From Porticoccus sp964395715 (GTDB taxonomy: Bacteria; Pseudomonadota; Gammaproteobacteria; Pseudomonadales; Porticoccaceae): DNA of 64,000 nucleotides. This document shows positions 18,053-26,867 of this stretch, piece after piece; position 1 is the first letter of the stretch; each line of letters begins with the position of its first letter. The notes under the pieces were generated by a model. It was not told the origin of the DNA. It saw nothing but the letters and a program-made list of their open reading frames with translations, and did not search any database. The stretch spans positions 124,001-188,000 of the forward strand of contig CAYNAU010000003.1 in the NCBI GenBank assembly GCA_964395715.1. Reading direction: 5' to 3'. The translations under genes were made by a program, and so were the position numbers.

Positions 18053-20872
18053 TCACGCCAGCAATTTCGCCAGAAACCGCCCGGTGTGAGAGCCTTTGAC
18101 CTTGGCGACCTGTTCGGGAGTGCCCGTGGCAATGATTTGCCCCCCGCCTGAACCACCCTCGGGGCCGAGGTCCACAATCCAGTCGGCGGTTTTGATGACA
18201 TCGAGATTGTGTTCTATCACAACCACGGTATTGCCGTGGTCGCGAAGACGATGTAGCACGGTGAGCAATAACTGGATATCGTGGAAATGAAGTCCGGTGG
18301 TTGGTTCGTCCAGGATATAAAGCGTGCTTCCGGTGTCCCGTTTGGAGAGTTCGCGCGATAACTTGACCCGCTGTGCTTCACCCCCGGAAAGCGTGGTGGC
18401 AGATTGCCCCAAGCGGATGTATGACAGGCCAACGTCCATCAGGGTTTGCAGTTTGCGGGCAATGGAAGGAACCGCATCAAAAAACTCCCTGGCATCCTCC
18501 ACAGTCATGTCCAGTACCTCGTGAATATTCTTGCCTTTGTAGCGGATATCCAGGGTTTCGCGATTGTAGCGTTGGCCCTTGCAGATATCACAGGGCACGT
18601 AGATATCTGGCAGAAAGTGCATTTCCACTTTGGTTACGCCATCCCCTTCACAGGCCTCACAGCGACCACCCTTGACGTTAAAGCTGAAACGACCGGGTTT
18701 GTAGCCTCGGGAGCGGGCTTCCTGTGTGCCGGCAAACAGCTCCCGGATCGGGGTGAAGATGCCCGTGTAGGTGGCGGGGTTGGATCGCGGGGTGCGACCG
18801 ATAGGGCTTTGGTCGATATCGACACACTTGTCGAGTGCATCGATGCCTTCGACTGATTGATGGGGTGCCGGCTTCAATGTTGTGGCCTTGTTTAACACAG
18901 TGGCCGCGTAGGGATAGAGCGTTTCATTGATCAACGTTGATTTGCCGGAACCGGAAACGCCGGTAATACAGGTAAACAGCCCAATAGGAAGGTCCAGGTC
19001 GACCTGCTGCAGATTGTTGCCACTGGCACCAGTGACTTTCAGCCTTGCATTCGTGGCTTGGATACGTCGGGTTGGAACCTCGATTTTTTTTCGCCCGGAA
19101 AGATAATCGCCGGTCAGGGAGCGGGGTTCGTTAATGATGTTATCGAGGCTGCCTGTAGCAATGATTTCCCCGCCGTGCACACCCGCTCCAGGGCCGATGT
19201 CGACAATATAATCCGCCTCGCGGATGGCCTCTTCGTCGTGCTCTACCACAATGACGGTATTGCCCAAGTCACGAAGCCGGGTGAGGGTGCCCAAAAGACG
19301 CTCATTGTCTCGCTGGTGCAGTCCGATGGAGGGCTCATCGAGGATATACATCACGCCCACTAGGCCGGCGCCAATCTGGCTGGCAAGGCGAATGCGCTGG
19401 GCTTCGCCTCCAGACAGGGTTTCAGCGCTGCGGTTGAGGTTCAGGTAGTTCAATCCTACGTCCACCAGGAAACGCAGGCGGTCTCGAATCTCCTTGAGAA
19501 TTTTTTCTGCAATCTGTCCCTTGCTACCGGTAAGTGTCAGCTGTTCATAGTAATCGGCGAGTTCCCCAACCGGCACATTGCCTACTTCGGGCAGTGTTTT
19601 CTCATCGATAAAGACATGACGGGCCGCTTTCTTGAGTCGTGCACCGTGACATTCGGGGCAATGCTGTGTGCTGAGGTATTTGGTCAGTTCTTCGCGTACA
19701 GATTGGGATTCCGTCTCGCGATAGCGGCGCTCCATGTTGGGTACGATGCCTTCAAAATGGTGGGAGCGCTTAAAGACGGTGCCTTTGTCATTGACGTAAT
19801 TGAAGGTGATCACTTCCTCGCCACTGCCAAACAGCACAACCTGTTGATGCTGGGGCGACAGCTCCTGGAAAGGCGTATTGATGTCAAAGCCGTAATGGTC
19901 CGCCAGAGAGGTGAGCATGTTGAAATAAAACAGGTTTTTTCTATCCCAGCTACGAATGGCACCCTCCGCAATAGAGGCCTCCGGGTGCTGGACAACCCGG
20001 TCAATATCGAAAAATTGCTTTACTCCCAAACCATCACAGCTGGGGCAGGCACCCGCCGGATTGTTAAAGGAGAACATGCGGGGTTCCAGCTCATCAATGC
20101 TGTAGTTACAGACAGGACAGGCAAACCGGGAGGAAAACACCAGGTCTTTCTGCTCCCCATCCATAAAGGTGATCACTGCAAGCCCATCGGACAGGTTGAG
20201 GGCTGTTTCGAAAGACTCGGCAAGGCGCAGCTTGATGTCAGTTTTAACTTTGAAACGGTCGACCACCACATCAATATCGTGCTTTTTGTTCTTTTCAAGC
20301 TCAGGTATATCATCCAAATCAACAATCAGGCCATCTACGCGAACGCGGATAAACCCCTGTGCCCTGAGGCTCTGGAAGACATGAGCGTGTTCGCCTTTTC
20401 GGCCACGGATAATAGGAGCCAGCAGCATAAGACGCGTGTCTTCAGACAGGCTCAGGGCCTGGTCAACCATCTGGCTTATAGTTTGTGCGGCCAAGGGTTC
20501 CTTATGGTCTGGGCACCGCGGCTCACCAACGCGGGCGAAGAGCAGGCGCAGGTAGTCGTGGATTTCTGTGATAGTTCCCACTGTTGAGCGAGGGTTATGT
20601 GAGGTAGACTTCTGCTCTATAGAAATGGCGGGGGAGAGCCCTTCGATGTGTTCCACATCCGGCTTTTCCATCATTGACAGGAACTGCCTTGCGTAGGCAG
20701 ACAGCGACTCCACGTAGCGTCGCTGACCTTCAGCGTATAACGTATCGAAAGCCAGAGATGACTTGCCTGATCCAGAGAGTCCGGTGACAACGATCAGTTT
20801 ATCTCGTGGTAGGTCGAGGTCTACAGATTTGAGGTTGTGGGTCTTCGCGCCGCGAATGGAGATGTGTTCCAT
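18053..20872 (-). CDS. uvrA: Excinuclease ABC subunit A, UvrA
   Basis: Damage-recognition ATPase of nucleotide excision repair. The protein is 939 aa from MEHISIRGAKTHNLKSVDLD; the in-frame TTG eight codons upstream is less likely because family members begin at MxxISIRG. It has two ABC ATPase modules (GLSGSGKSSLAF near residue 31 and GVSGSGKSTLI near 640), signature LSGGEAQR twice, and zinc motifs CPVC/CPSC near 253-280 and CEAC/CDIC near 738-765. I found no LexA box in its upstream gap, unlike E. coli uvrA. Confidence 0.97.
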   Translation of the reverse strand: MEHISIRGAKTHNLKSVDLDLPRDKLIVVTGLSGSGKSSLAFDTLYAEGQRRYVESLSAYARQFLSMMEKPDVEHIEGLSPAISIEQKSTSHNPRSTVGTITEIHDYLRLLFARVGEPRCPDHKEPLAAQTISQMVDQALSLSEDTRLMLLAPIIRGRKGEHAHVFQSLRAQGFIRVRVDGLIVDLDDIPELEKNKKHDIDVVVDRFKVKTDIKLRLAESFETALNLSDGLAVITFMDGEQKDLVFSSRFACPVCNYSIDELEPRMFSFNNPAGACPSCDGLGVKQFFDIDRVVQHPEASIAEGAIRSWDRKNLFYFNMLTSLADHYGFDINTPFQELSPQHQQVVLFGSGEEVITFNYVNDKGTVFKRSHHFEGIVPNMERRYRETESQSVREELTKYLSTQHCPECHGARLKKAARHVFIDEKTLPEVGNVPVGELADYYEQLTLTGSKGQIAEKILKEIRDRLRFLVDVGLNYLNLNRSAETLSGGEAQRIRLASQIGAGLVGVMYILDEPSIGLHQRDNERLLGTLTRLRDLGNTVIVVEHDEEAIREADYIVDIGPGAGVHGGEIIATGSLDNIINEPRSLTGDYLSGRKKIEVPTRRIQATNARLKVTGASGNNLQQVDLDLPIGLFTCITGVSGSGKSTLINETLYPYAATVLNKATTLKPAPHQSVEGIDALDKCVDIDQSPIGRTPRSNPATYTGIFTPIRELFAGTQEARSRGYKPGRFSFNVKGGRCEACEGDGVTKVEMHFLPDIYVPCDICKGQRYNRETLDIRYKGKNIHEVLDMTVEDAREFFDAVPSIARKLQTLMDVGLSYIRLGQSATTLSGGEAQRVKLSRELSKRDTGSTLYILDEPTTGLHFHDIQLLLTVLHRLRDHGNTVVVIEHNLDVIKTADWIVDLGPEGGSGGGQIIATGTPEQVAKVKGSHTGRFLAKLLA

Positions 20873-21038
20873 CAATGTTGAGTCCAGAAAAGGCAAACGG
20901 GAAATGATGGGGAAGGTGAAGCGCTAAAGCAAGCACCTATATAGCAGTTGGGATATAAATGTATCTGTTATTGGAAGGTAGGGTTAATGCATAGCAAAGT
21001 CATCGCTAGGGATTTTCCTGATATTGCGCACATGCTCG

Positions 21039-21066
21039 TCGACCATTCGTTCAAGCCTGCTACAAT
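21039..21066 (+). promoter_or_regulatory. Candidate promoter of wzz
   Basis: TCGACC (21039-21044, 4 of 6 to the -35 consensus) and TACAAT (21061-21066) are separated by 16 bp, 37 bp upstream of the wzz start. GGAGGT at 21087-21092 is its ribosome site. A three-codon ATG-GAA-TAG mini-ORF lies between that site and the wzz ATG. Confidence 0.45.
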
Positions 21067-21102
21067 GCTGCCGGCTGAAGATATACGGAGGTAATGGAAT
21101 AG

Positions 21103-22179
21103 ATGGAAAACCCCAAGGTCCAAGGATGTCCCGAACTGAGCCACGAGTTACGCTCGGATGAGATAGATCTCTTCGAACTATTTCAGAATCTCTGGCAGCA
21201 CAAACTTCTCATTATTAGTATTACTCTGGCAGTTACAATGTTAGCTGCAGCATTTGCTTTTCTCTCTATGCCACAATATGAAACTAAAGCGGGCGTGCTA
21301 CCCCCACGTATGAGTGATATAGCCGGCTACAATCTTGGCCGCAAGGAGGCTGAACTCGATCAGTTTTCAGCCCCTTATATTTATTCCTTGTTCAAGAACA
21401 ATCTGCTTTCTGTTTCCTTGAAGCGTACTTTCTTTCAAGACCACTACTTGCCAGTGCTTGATGAAGATAAGAGTGCTGGTGCACAGGATAAGTTATGGAA
21501 AGATTTTAATAAAACGCTCTCAGTTAAAGCCCCGGATAAGAATAGGCCTGAATTGTATGAAGTGACTGTCCACTATGAATCACCGGTATTGGCTGCTGAG
21601 TGGGCCAACCTATATATTGAAATGGCAGCGAAAAAAACGGAAAAAGAAATGCGTGAAAACGCGTATTCTGGGGTTGCCGCTAAAGTAATGGTGATCGAAG
21701 CCCAGATTGATGGATTGCGAATAACTGCAAGCAAACATAGGGAGGATCGTATCATACGTTTGCGAGATGCTTTGGTAGTGGCTGAATCTGTTGGTTTAGA
21801 TGCGCCTCAAATCGTTCCAGGGAATACACCCTCAGAAGGTGATTTGGCCCAATTTATTGACGGCAACCTTTTATACATGAGAGGAGCTAAAGCTATTAAG
21901 GCGGAGCTAAAAGTTTTACAAGAAAGGAAGGGTGATGATCCATTCATCGGCGAACTACGAGGCCTAGAAAATAAGCTCGACTTTCTAAAAAGAATTCAAG
22001 AAAGCGAATATGATGTTTCTGTTTTTATATTGGATAGTAATGCAGAAGTACCGGAAACCCCGATTAAACCAAAGAAATCAATCATTATAGCGGTCGGTCT
22101 AATTATGGGAGGCATGCTAGGCGTATTTACTGCACTGATTCGCAGTATGTTCAAAAAACGTAATGTTCAAGCCAGCTAA
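21103..22179 (+). CDS. wzz: Wzz-type polysaccharide chain-length determinant
   Basis: Inner-membrane polysaccharide co-polymerase of 358 aa that sets the modal chain length made by Wzy. TM1 lies at about residues 37-57 (LLIISITLAVTMLAAAFAF), a large periplasmic coiled-coil domain at 58-325, and TM2 at 326-347 (SIIIAVGLIMGGMLGVF) just after a PxxP-like EVPETPIKPKK motif. First gene of the AT-rich island, divergent from uvrA. It lacks a tyrosine-kinase domain, so it is Wzz rather than Wzc. It is separated from the rest by 381 bp. Confidence 0.88.
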   Translation: MENPKVQGCPELSHELRSDEIDLFELFQNLWQHKLLIISITLAVTMLAAAFAFLSMPQYETKAGVLPPRMSDIAGYNLGRKEAELDQFSAPYIYSLFKNNLLSVSLKRTFFQDHYLPVLDEDKSAGAQDKLWKDFNKTLSVKAPDKNRPELYEVTVHYESPVLAAEWANLYIEMAAKKTEKEMRENAYSGVAAKVMVIEAQIDGLRITASKHREDRIIRLRDALVVAESVGLDAPQIVPGNTPSEGDLAQFIDGNLLYMRGAKAIKAELKVLQERKGDDPFIGELRGLENKLDFLKRIQESEYDVSVFILDSNAEVPETPIKPKKSIIIAVGLIMGGMLGVFTALIRSMFKKRNVQAS

Positions 22180-22560
22180 AAGGATTTCATAATGGCGGCA
22201 TCTGTTTTTACAGGTGCAGTAAGAGGCTGAAAAACTTCTTTGTCAATGAATCTAAAGCATTATTGTATTGCGTCCTCTTTCTTTGAGGCTCATATCTGAT
22301 CAGTCTTTATCGTAAAGAAGCTGGCGAGTTGTATTATCCCATGAGGATTGTTTTCGTTTTGTGACTTGGGTATTGAGATAGACAGCGATAGGACTCGATA
22401 TGGTTATAGGCAAAGCACGTAGGTTTAGAATGGATTGTTAATTTCGAAGGTAAATAAATTTACCGAAAAACTGAGATAATTATTTTTTAGAAATCTTAGA
22501 TAGATAAGTAAAATAAATCAGTATAGTCAGTTTGATAATAGCATTTTATAGAGGATCTAA
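22180..22560. other. 381-bp non-coding gap in the polysaccharide island
   Basis: AT-rich DNA with no supportable ORF. It holds the palindrome GGTAAATAAATTTACC at 22449-22464 and several TA-rich -10-like hexamers, so it probably carries the promoter and 5' leader of the fourteen-gene operon. I found no JUMPstart/ops element. Confidence 0.5.
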
Positions 22561-23142
22561 ATGACGACTCAAGTGAAAAATTTTATTAACGGATATGTGG
22601 AAAAACTCAAGAATTTATTGGATCAAATAGACCTGGATGAGTTGGATAAATTTATTAACTTGATTGACGGTACGCGTGATTCTAGAGCTAGAATTTTTAT
22701 TCTAGGAAATGGTGGTAGTGCGGCAACCGCTTCTCACATGGTGAATGATCTGGGTGCAGGACTTCGGCGTAGGAATATTCGTAATTTCGACATTCACAGT
22801 CTTGCGGATAACGTGCCGGTTGTGACCGCTTTAGCCAACGATATCGGATATGAAAATATCTTTGAAATGCAGATGAGAGGGTTGATAACAGCTGATGACG
22901 TTGTTGTGGCAATTTCATGTAGTGGTGAGTCGCCAAACATAATTAATGCAGTTAGTTATGCTAAAGAAGTAGGGTGCTCTGTGGTAGGTATCACCGGATT
23001 TGATGGTGGGAAATTAAGGTCTATCTCAGATATTAACTTGCATGTCGATGCGCCCAAAGGAGAGTATGGGTTAGTAGAGGATGTGCATATGATCTTCGAC
23101 CATATTATTTATAGCTATTATATTTCAGAGATGGCTCAATGA
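22561..23142 (+). CDS. SIS-domain sugar-phosphate isomerase (GmhA-like)
   Basis: A 193-aa protein of the sedoheptulose-7-phosphate isomerase family. The phosphate-binding loop is LGNGGSAATASHMVNDLGAG at about residues 48-67, the second loop SCSGESPNIINA near 120, and EDVHMIFDHIIYS near 178. E. coli GmhA has a catalytic glutamate in HFAxEL; here the equivalent position reads HMVNDL, an aspartate, as in other capsule-cluster SIS proteins. First gene of the biosynthetic run. It could make or use a heptose phosphate, or act on another aldose/ketose phosphate. Confidence 0.82.
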   Translation: MTTQVKNFINGYVEKLKNLLDQIDLDELDKFINLIDGTRDSRARIFILGNGGSAATASHMVNDLGAGLRRRNIRNFDIHSLADNVPVVTALANDIGYENIFEMQMRGLITADDVVVAISCSGESPNIINAVSYAKEVGCSVVGITGFDGGKLRSISDINLHVDAPKGEYGLVEDVHMIFDHIIYSYYISEMAQ

Positions 23143-24149
23143 CTTTGAGAATTGGTATAGCCGGATATGGTCGTGTCGGTAAACAAAGACACTTTTGTTT
23201 GATGGGAATGGATGAAGTAGAAGTTGTAGGCGTTTTTGATGCCCAGCCGCTCAATAATGTTTGTGACTCAATTGCTTTATGCGGCAGCTTTGACGAATTG
23301 TTAGCCCTTAGGTTGGATGCAGTCTTTATCTGTACCTTCAATGATAGTTTAGCTGAGCTAACTATCCGCGCGCTTGATGCCGGCATTCATGTGTTTTGCG
23401 AAAAGCCCCCGGCACGAAACACAGATGAGCTATCCAAAGTACTTGAGGTAGAAGCTCGAACAGGTAAGTTGCTTAAATATGGATTTAACCATCGATATCA
23501 TTATTCAGTGATTGAGGCAAAGAAGATAATTGACTCTGGCGAGATGGGTTCATTGTTGTGGATGAGGGGAGTCTACGGCAAAGCAGGGAGTATTGATTAT
23601 CATAAGAACTGGAGAAACTTTCGGCGCTTGTCCGGTGGAGGGATACTCATAGATCAGGGCATCCATATGTTAGACCTTATGATGTATTTCTCAGGTGGTG
23701 AGTTTACCAAGGTAAATAGTTTTGTCACGAATGCTTTCTGGGACATTGAAGCGGAAGATAATGCATTTGTGGTAATGCAAAATGATGAAAATGTTACGGC
23801 AATGATGCATTCATCAGCAACTCAGTGGCGCCACAAATTTCTTTTAGAACTGTGTTTCTCCGAAGGCTATATAAATTTGGATGGCATCCTTTCCGGAACA
23901 CGAAGCTATGCGCCAGAAACCTTAATCGTTGGTCGTAGAGAGTTTGAAGATATAACTTATGCCATGGGTAAGCCTAGAGAAACAACTACATCCTTTGAAA
24001 ATGATCACTCGTGGGAGCTAGAGATTAAAGAATTCATTGATGCGATTGTGCAGGGTGGAGCTATAAATCATGGAACTAGCCGTGATGCATACGCGTCTTT
24101 AAAACTTGTTGAAACAATTTATGAGCACTCCGGGTTCTATGATGAGTGA
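23139..24149 (+). CDS. Gfo/Idh/MocA-family oxidoreductase
   Basis: NAD(P)-dependent sugar dehydrogenase of 336 aa. The Rossmann motif IGIAGYGRVGKQRHF is at residues 5-19, the catalytic-lysine motif CEKPPARNTDEL near 88, and GGGILIDQGIHMLDL, with the family's conserved histidine, near 165. It overlaps the SIS gene by 4 bp. In polysaccharide clusters such enzymes oxidise a sugar hydroxyl to ketone or an anomeric carbon to lactone; the latter would suit the lactonase homologue encoded downstream. Substrate unknown. Confidence 0.85.
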   Translation: MTLRIGIAGYGRVGKQRHFCLMGMDEVEVVGVFDAQPLNNVCDSIALCGSFDELLALRLDAVFICTFNDSLAELTIRALDAGIHVFCEKPPARNTDELSKVLEVEARTGKLLKYGFNHRYHYSVIEAKKIIDSGEMGSLLWMRGVYGKAGSIDYHKNWRNFRRLSGGGILIDQGIHMLDLMMYFSGGEFTKVNSFVTNAFWDIEAEDNAFVVMQNDENVTAMMHSSATQWRHKFLLELCFSEGYINLDGILSGTRSYAPETLIVGRREFEDITYAMGKPRETTTSFENDHSWELEIKEFIDAIVQGGAINHGTSRDAYASLKLVETIYEHSGFYDE

Positions 24150-25080
24150 TATTACATTGGGGATAACAGCAGTTGCATTTTCTCGTGATCACGAGTTGGT
24201 TCAGTATGCGAAGAAACACTATCCAGGCAAAGTTATTTTAAACGAAAACGGAAGGAGGCTTACTCCGGAAGAGTTGCGTGAGCTTCTAGGTAAGTGCAAC
24301 CACGCTATCGTGGGGCTGGATCCTGTTGATGGCGAATTAATCAAAGATTGTCCCAAACTAAAGATAATCTCTAAGTACGGTGTTGGCCTAGACAATATCG
24401 ATTTTGCAGCATGTGAGGAAAATGCGGTTTTAGTTACTTATCCAAAAGGGGTAAATAAAAGATCTGTTTCTGAGGAATTTCTTGGTTGTGCTTTGTCGCT
24501 GCTTAGAAACCTTTACATTACATCTAATCGCCTTAAATACAATAATGAGTGGTTTGTTGATGGTGGTATACAGCTAACGGGAAAGACAGTTGGCGTGATT
24601 GGTGTTGGTTATACGGGTAAAGATGTCATTGAGCTTCTTCGTCCTTTTGATTGCCGTATCTTGGTCAACGATATTGTTGATCAGCAATCCTATTATGACT
24701 CGGTCGGTGCGCAAAGTGTTTCTAAAGAGTACATCTACGAACACGCTGATGTAATAACTTTGCACACTCCTCGAACCAAGGAGACTGTAGGGATGATAGA
24801 TGCCTCTGCACTATCAAAAATGAAAAAAACGGCGATAGTAATCAATATTGCGCGTGGTGGTTTGGTCGACGAAGAAGCACTTAAAGTATCCTTGCTTGAA
24901 GGGCGCATTGGTGGAGCTGCACTTGATGTGTATCTGAAAGAGCCCCCATCAGATAGGGCGTTGCTAGAGATTCCGAATCTAATGTGTATGCCTCATATTG
25001 GTGGAAATGCAAGGGAGGCGGTTTTAGCAATGGGCCATGCAGCTATTGATAACCTTCTGAGAGAAATTAATGAAGATTAA
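24142..25080 (+). CDS. D-isomer-specific 2-hydroxyacid dehydrogenase
   Basis: NAD-dependent enzyme of about 312 aa, related to phosphoglycerate dehydrogenase without its regulatory domain. GVIGVGYTGKDVIELL binds NAD, and the catalytic residues are present: arginine in INIARGGLVDEEAL, glutamate downstream, and histidine in MPHIGGNAREA. The ATG at 24142 overlaps the preceding stop; an ATG one codon earlier is equally possible. An enzyme interconverting a 2-hydroxy acid and a 2-keto acid implies a carboxylated intermediate in this pathway. Confidence 0.85.
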   Translation: MSDITLGITAVAFSRDHELVQYAKKHYPGKVILNENGRRLTPEELRELLGKCNHAIVGLDPVDGELIKDCPKLKIISKYGVGLDNIDFAACEENAVLVTYPKGVNKRSVSEEFLGCALSLLRNLYITSNRLKYNNEWFVDGGIQLTGKTVGVIGVGYTGKDVIELLRPFDCRILVNDIVDQQSYYDSVGAQSVSKEYIYEHADVITLHTPRTKETVGMIDASALSKMKKTAIVINIARGGLVDEEALKVSLLEGRIGGAALDVYLKEPPSDRALLEIPNLMCMPHIGGNAREAVLAMGHAAIDNLLREINED

Positions 25081-25816
25081 TTTCCATGAAAAAAGTGTGT
25101 TAGTAACAGGTGGCACCAAAGGAATCGGGAAATCAATTGCGAAAGCTTTTTTTGATTCAGGGGCTGCATCAATAAATATTACTGGAAGGTCTGAATCACC
25201 ACCTAATTGGATAAGTTCAGTGGATTTTGGTGGGAAAATTAAATACTACCAAATAGATTTCTCTGCCAACAATTGGGAAATCAAGTTTAATGAAATGATG
25301 GATTGTTCCGGTGGTTTCGATTGTTGTGTCAACAATGCTGGCATCAATTTTGTTCATGACATTACAGGCTTTCCTCAACAAGAGATGAAGGAAATAATTA
25401 GAGTGAACTTAGAGGCGCCATTAGTTGCGACGGGATTGGTTGCCAAGAAAATGAAAGAAAGAGGGTATGGACGTATAGTCAATATCGCTTCTATATTTGG
25501 TGTTGTGAGCAAGGAAAAAAGAAGTGTCTATACAGCAACCAAATCAGGATTAATTGGTGCTACGAAAACTATGGCATTAGATTTTCTAGATGCAAACGTT
25601 TTAGTAAACGCAGTTTCTCCTGGATTTATTGAAACGTCCCTGACTCGTCGCGTTTTAGGGGATGATGGGATGATTGAAATGTCCAAAAAAATACCCCTGC
25701 GACGTCTTGGTCAGCCGGAAGAGGTCGCCAAGGCTGTTTTGTTTTTGTGTAGCTCTGAAAATACTTATATCACTGGACACAATTTGGTCATTGATGGTGG
25801 GTTCGTCTGTGCGTAA
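25070..25816 (+). CDS. Short-chain dehydrogenase/reductase
   Basis: A 248-aa classical SDR with LVTGGTKGIGKSIAKAF (cofactor), CVNNAGINF near residue 90, the catalytic SIFGVVSKEKRSVYTATKSG near 143-162, and the C-terminal ITGHNLVIDGGFVCA. It overlaps the dehydrogenase before it by 11 bp. It resembles FabG-like reductases, but its place among sugar enzymes suggests it reduces a keto-sugar or cyclitol ketone. Confidence 0.87.
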   Translation: MKINFHEKSVLVTGGTKGIGKSIAKAFFDSGAASINITGRSESPPNWISSVDFGGKIKYYQIDFSANNWEIKFNEMMDCSGGFDCCVNNAGINFVHDITGFPQQEMKEIIRVNLEAPLVATGLVAKKMKERGYGRIVNIASIFGVVSKEKRSVYTATKSGLIGATKTMALDFLDANVLVNAVSPGFIETSLTRRVLGDDGMIEMSKKIPLRRLGQPEEVAKAVLFLCSSENTYITGHNLVIDGGFVCA

Positions 25817-26867
25817 CTTGAAAATACACGCTGATGTTGGAACATACGATTTATTTTTTTTAAGGGATTGGCAAAAAATAAAGACTGATATTGATGGTGC
25901 GGCAGCAATTGTAATTGACGAGAAAGTAAAGAAACTTTACGAAGAAAAGCTCGAACTTTCTTCAGATAATGTTATATCTCTCGATGTATCAGAAGCTATA
26001 AAAACTCCAGAAACCGCATTGGATATATGTGAAAAATTAATTCTATGGGGAGTAACACGCGATCAGTATGTCGTAGCCATCGGGGGCGGTGTAATACAGG
26101 ACTTGGTAACGTTCGCTGCTAGTTTTTATATGAGGGGAATTGATTGGGTGTTGTGCCCAACTACTTTATTGGCGCAAGCAGATAGCTGTATCGGCGGCAA
26201 AAGCTCTATCAACTTTAAAGAATGGAAAAATATATTAGGCAATTTTTATAACCCGAAGCGAATTTACATACAGAGTGCATTTTTGAAGACCTTGCCAATC
26301 GATGAAATTAGGTCTGGTGTAGGCGAAATAATGAAAGTTTTTTTACTTTCCGGCGAGAATGCTGTTGATAAACTTGTTGAGAGTATGGCTCGATACCAAA
26401 AAGAACCGGCTATATTGGATTCGTTGATAATTGAAGCGCTAGATCTAAAAAATAAAATTCTTGGGATCGATGCCTTAGATAAAGGCATGCGGCTGAAGAT
26501 GAATTACGGTCATTCATTTGGGCATGCACTTGAGGCGGCAACAGGCTTTTCTATACCTCATGGTATAGCCGTAACAATAGGTCTTGATATTGCCAATTAT
26601 TTTTCTTTAAGGAAGGGGTTAATTGATCAAAAGTTATTTTCGAAACTTCATCACGTTATTTCATTAAACCTTGAGCCTAATGATTTTGTTGATTTCGAAT
26701 TTTGTGAGTTTCTTGATGCGTTGGCAAAAGATAAAAAGAATAAGTCAGGCGAATATGGATTGATCATACCTGTCTCGAAGGGTGAAGTTGAACTTAAGTA
26801 TTATAAAATTGATGCATTAACAAACGTTATTATTGAAGATTATTTTAAAGAATTTTATGGAAAATAA
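25794..26867 (+). CDS. 3-dehydroquinate-synthase-like sugar-phosphate cyclase
   Basis: A 357-aa AroB-superfamily protein. AIGGGVIQDLVTFAASFYMR binds NAD. The lysine loop reads CIGGKSSIN, closer to dehydroquinate synthase (GGKTAVN) than to valiolone synthases (GAKTGVN). All three zinc ligands are present: E in GVGEIMK, H in NYGHSFGHALEAA, H in IPHGIAVT; the usual glutamate after the last histidine is replaced by isoleucine. DKKNKSGEYG matches the C-terminal lysine motif. The start is uncertain (ATG 25794 or GTG 25809), and it overlaps the SDR by 23 bp or less. A second cyclase inside a polysaccharide operon suggests a carbocyclic sugar. Confidence 0.82.
   Translation: MVGSSVRNLKIHADVGTYDLFFLRDWQKIKTDIDGAAAIVIDEKVKKLYEEKLELSSDNVISLDVSEAIKTPETALDICEKLILWGVTRDQYVVAIGGGVIQDLVTFAASFYMRGIDWVLCPTTLLAQADSCIGGKSSINFKEWKNILGNFYNPKRIYIQSAFLKTLPIDEIRSGVGEIMKVFLLSGENAVDKLVESMARYQKEPAILDSLIIEALDLKNKILGIDALDKGMRLKMNYGHSFGHALEAATGFSIPHGIAVTIGLDIANYFSLRKGLIDQKLFSKLHHVISLNLEPNDFVDFEFCEFLDALAKDKKNKSGEYGLIIPVSKGEVELKYYKIDALTNVIIEDYFKEFYGK

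Noticed and set aside
19616..20587. Long plus-strand ORF of 323 codons
   Set aside because: It is the antisense shadow of uvrA, whose frame has clear ABC and zinc motifs.
20941..21100. JUMPstart/ops element before wzz
   Set aside because: Only a loose GGAAGGTAGGG is present; it lacks the GGCGGTAG core.
20873..21102. LexA box expected for uvrA
   Set aside because: No CTGT-N8-ACAG or close variant was found in the uvrA/wzz gap.
24574..24765. Minus-strand ORF in the hydroxyacid dehydrogenase
   Set aside because: Shadow of the sense gene; no promoter, ribosome site or domain.
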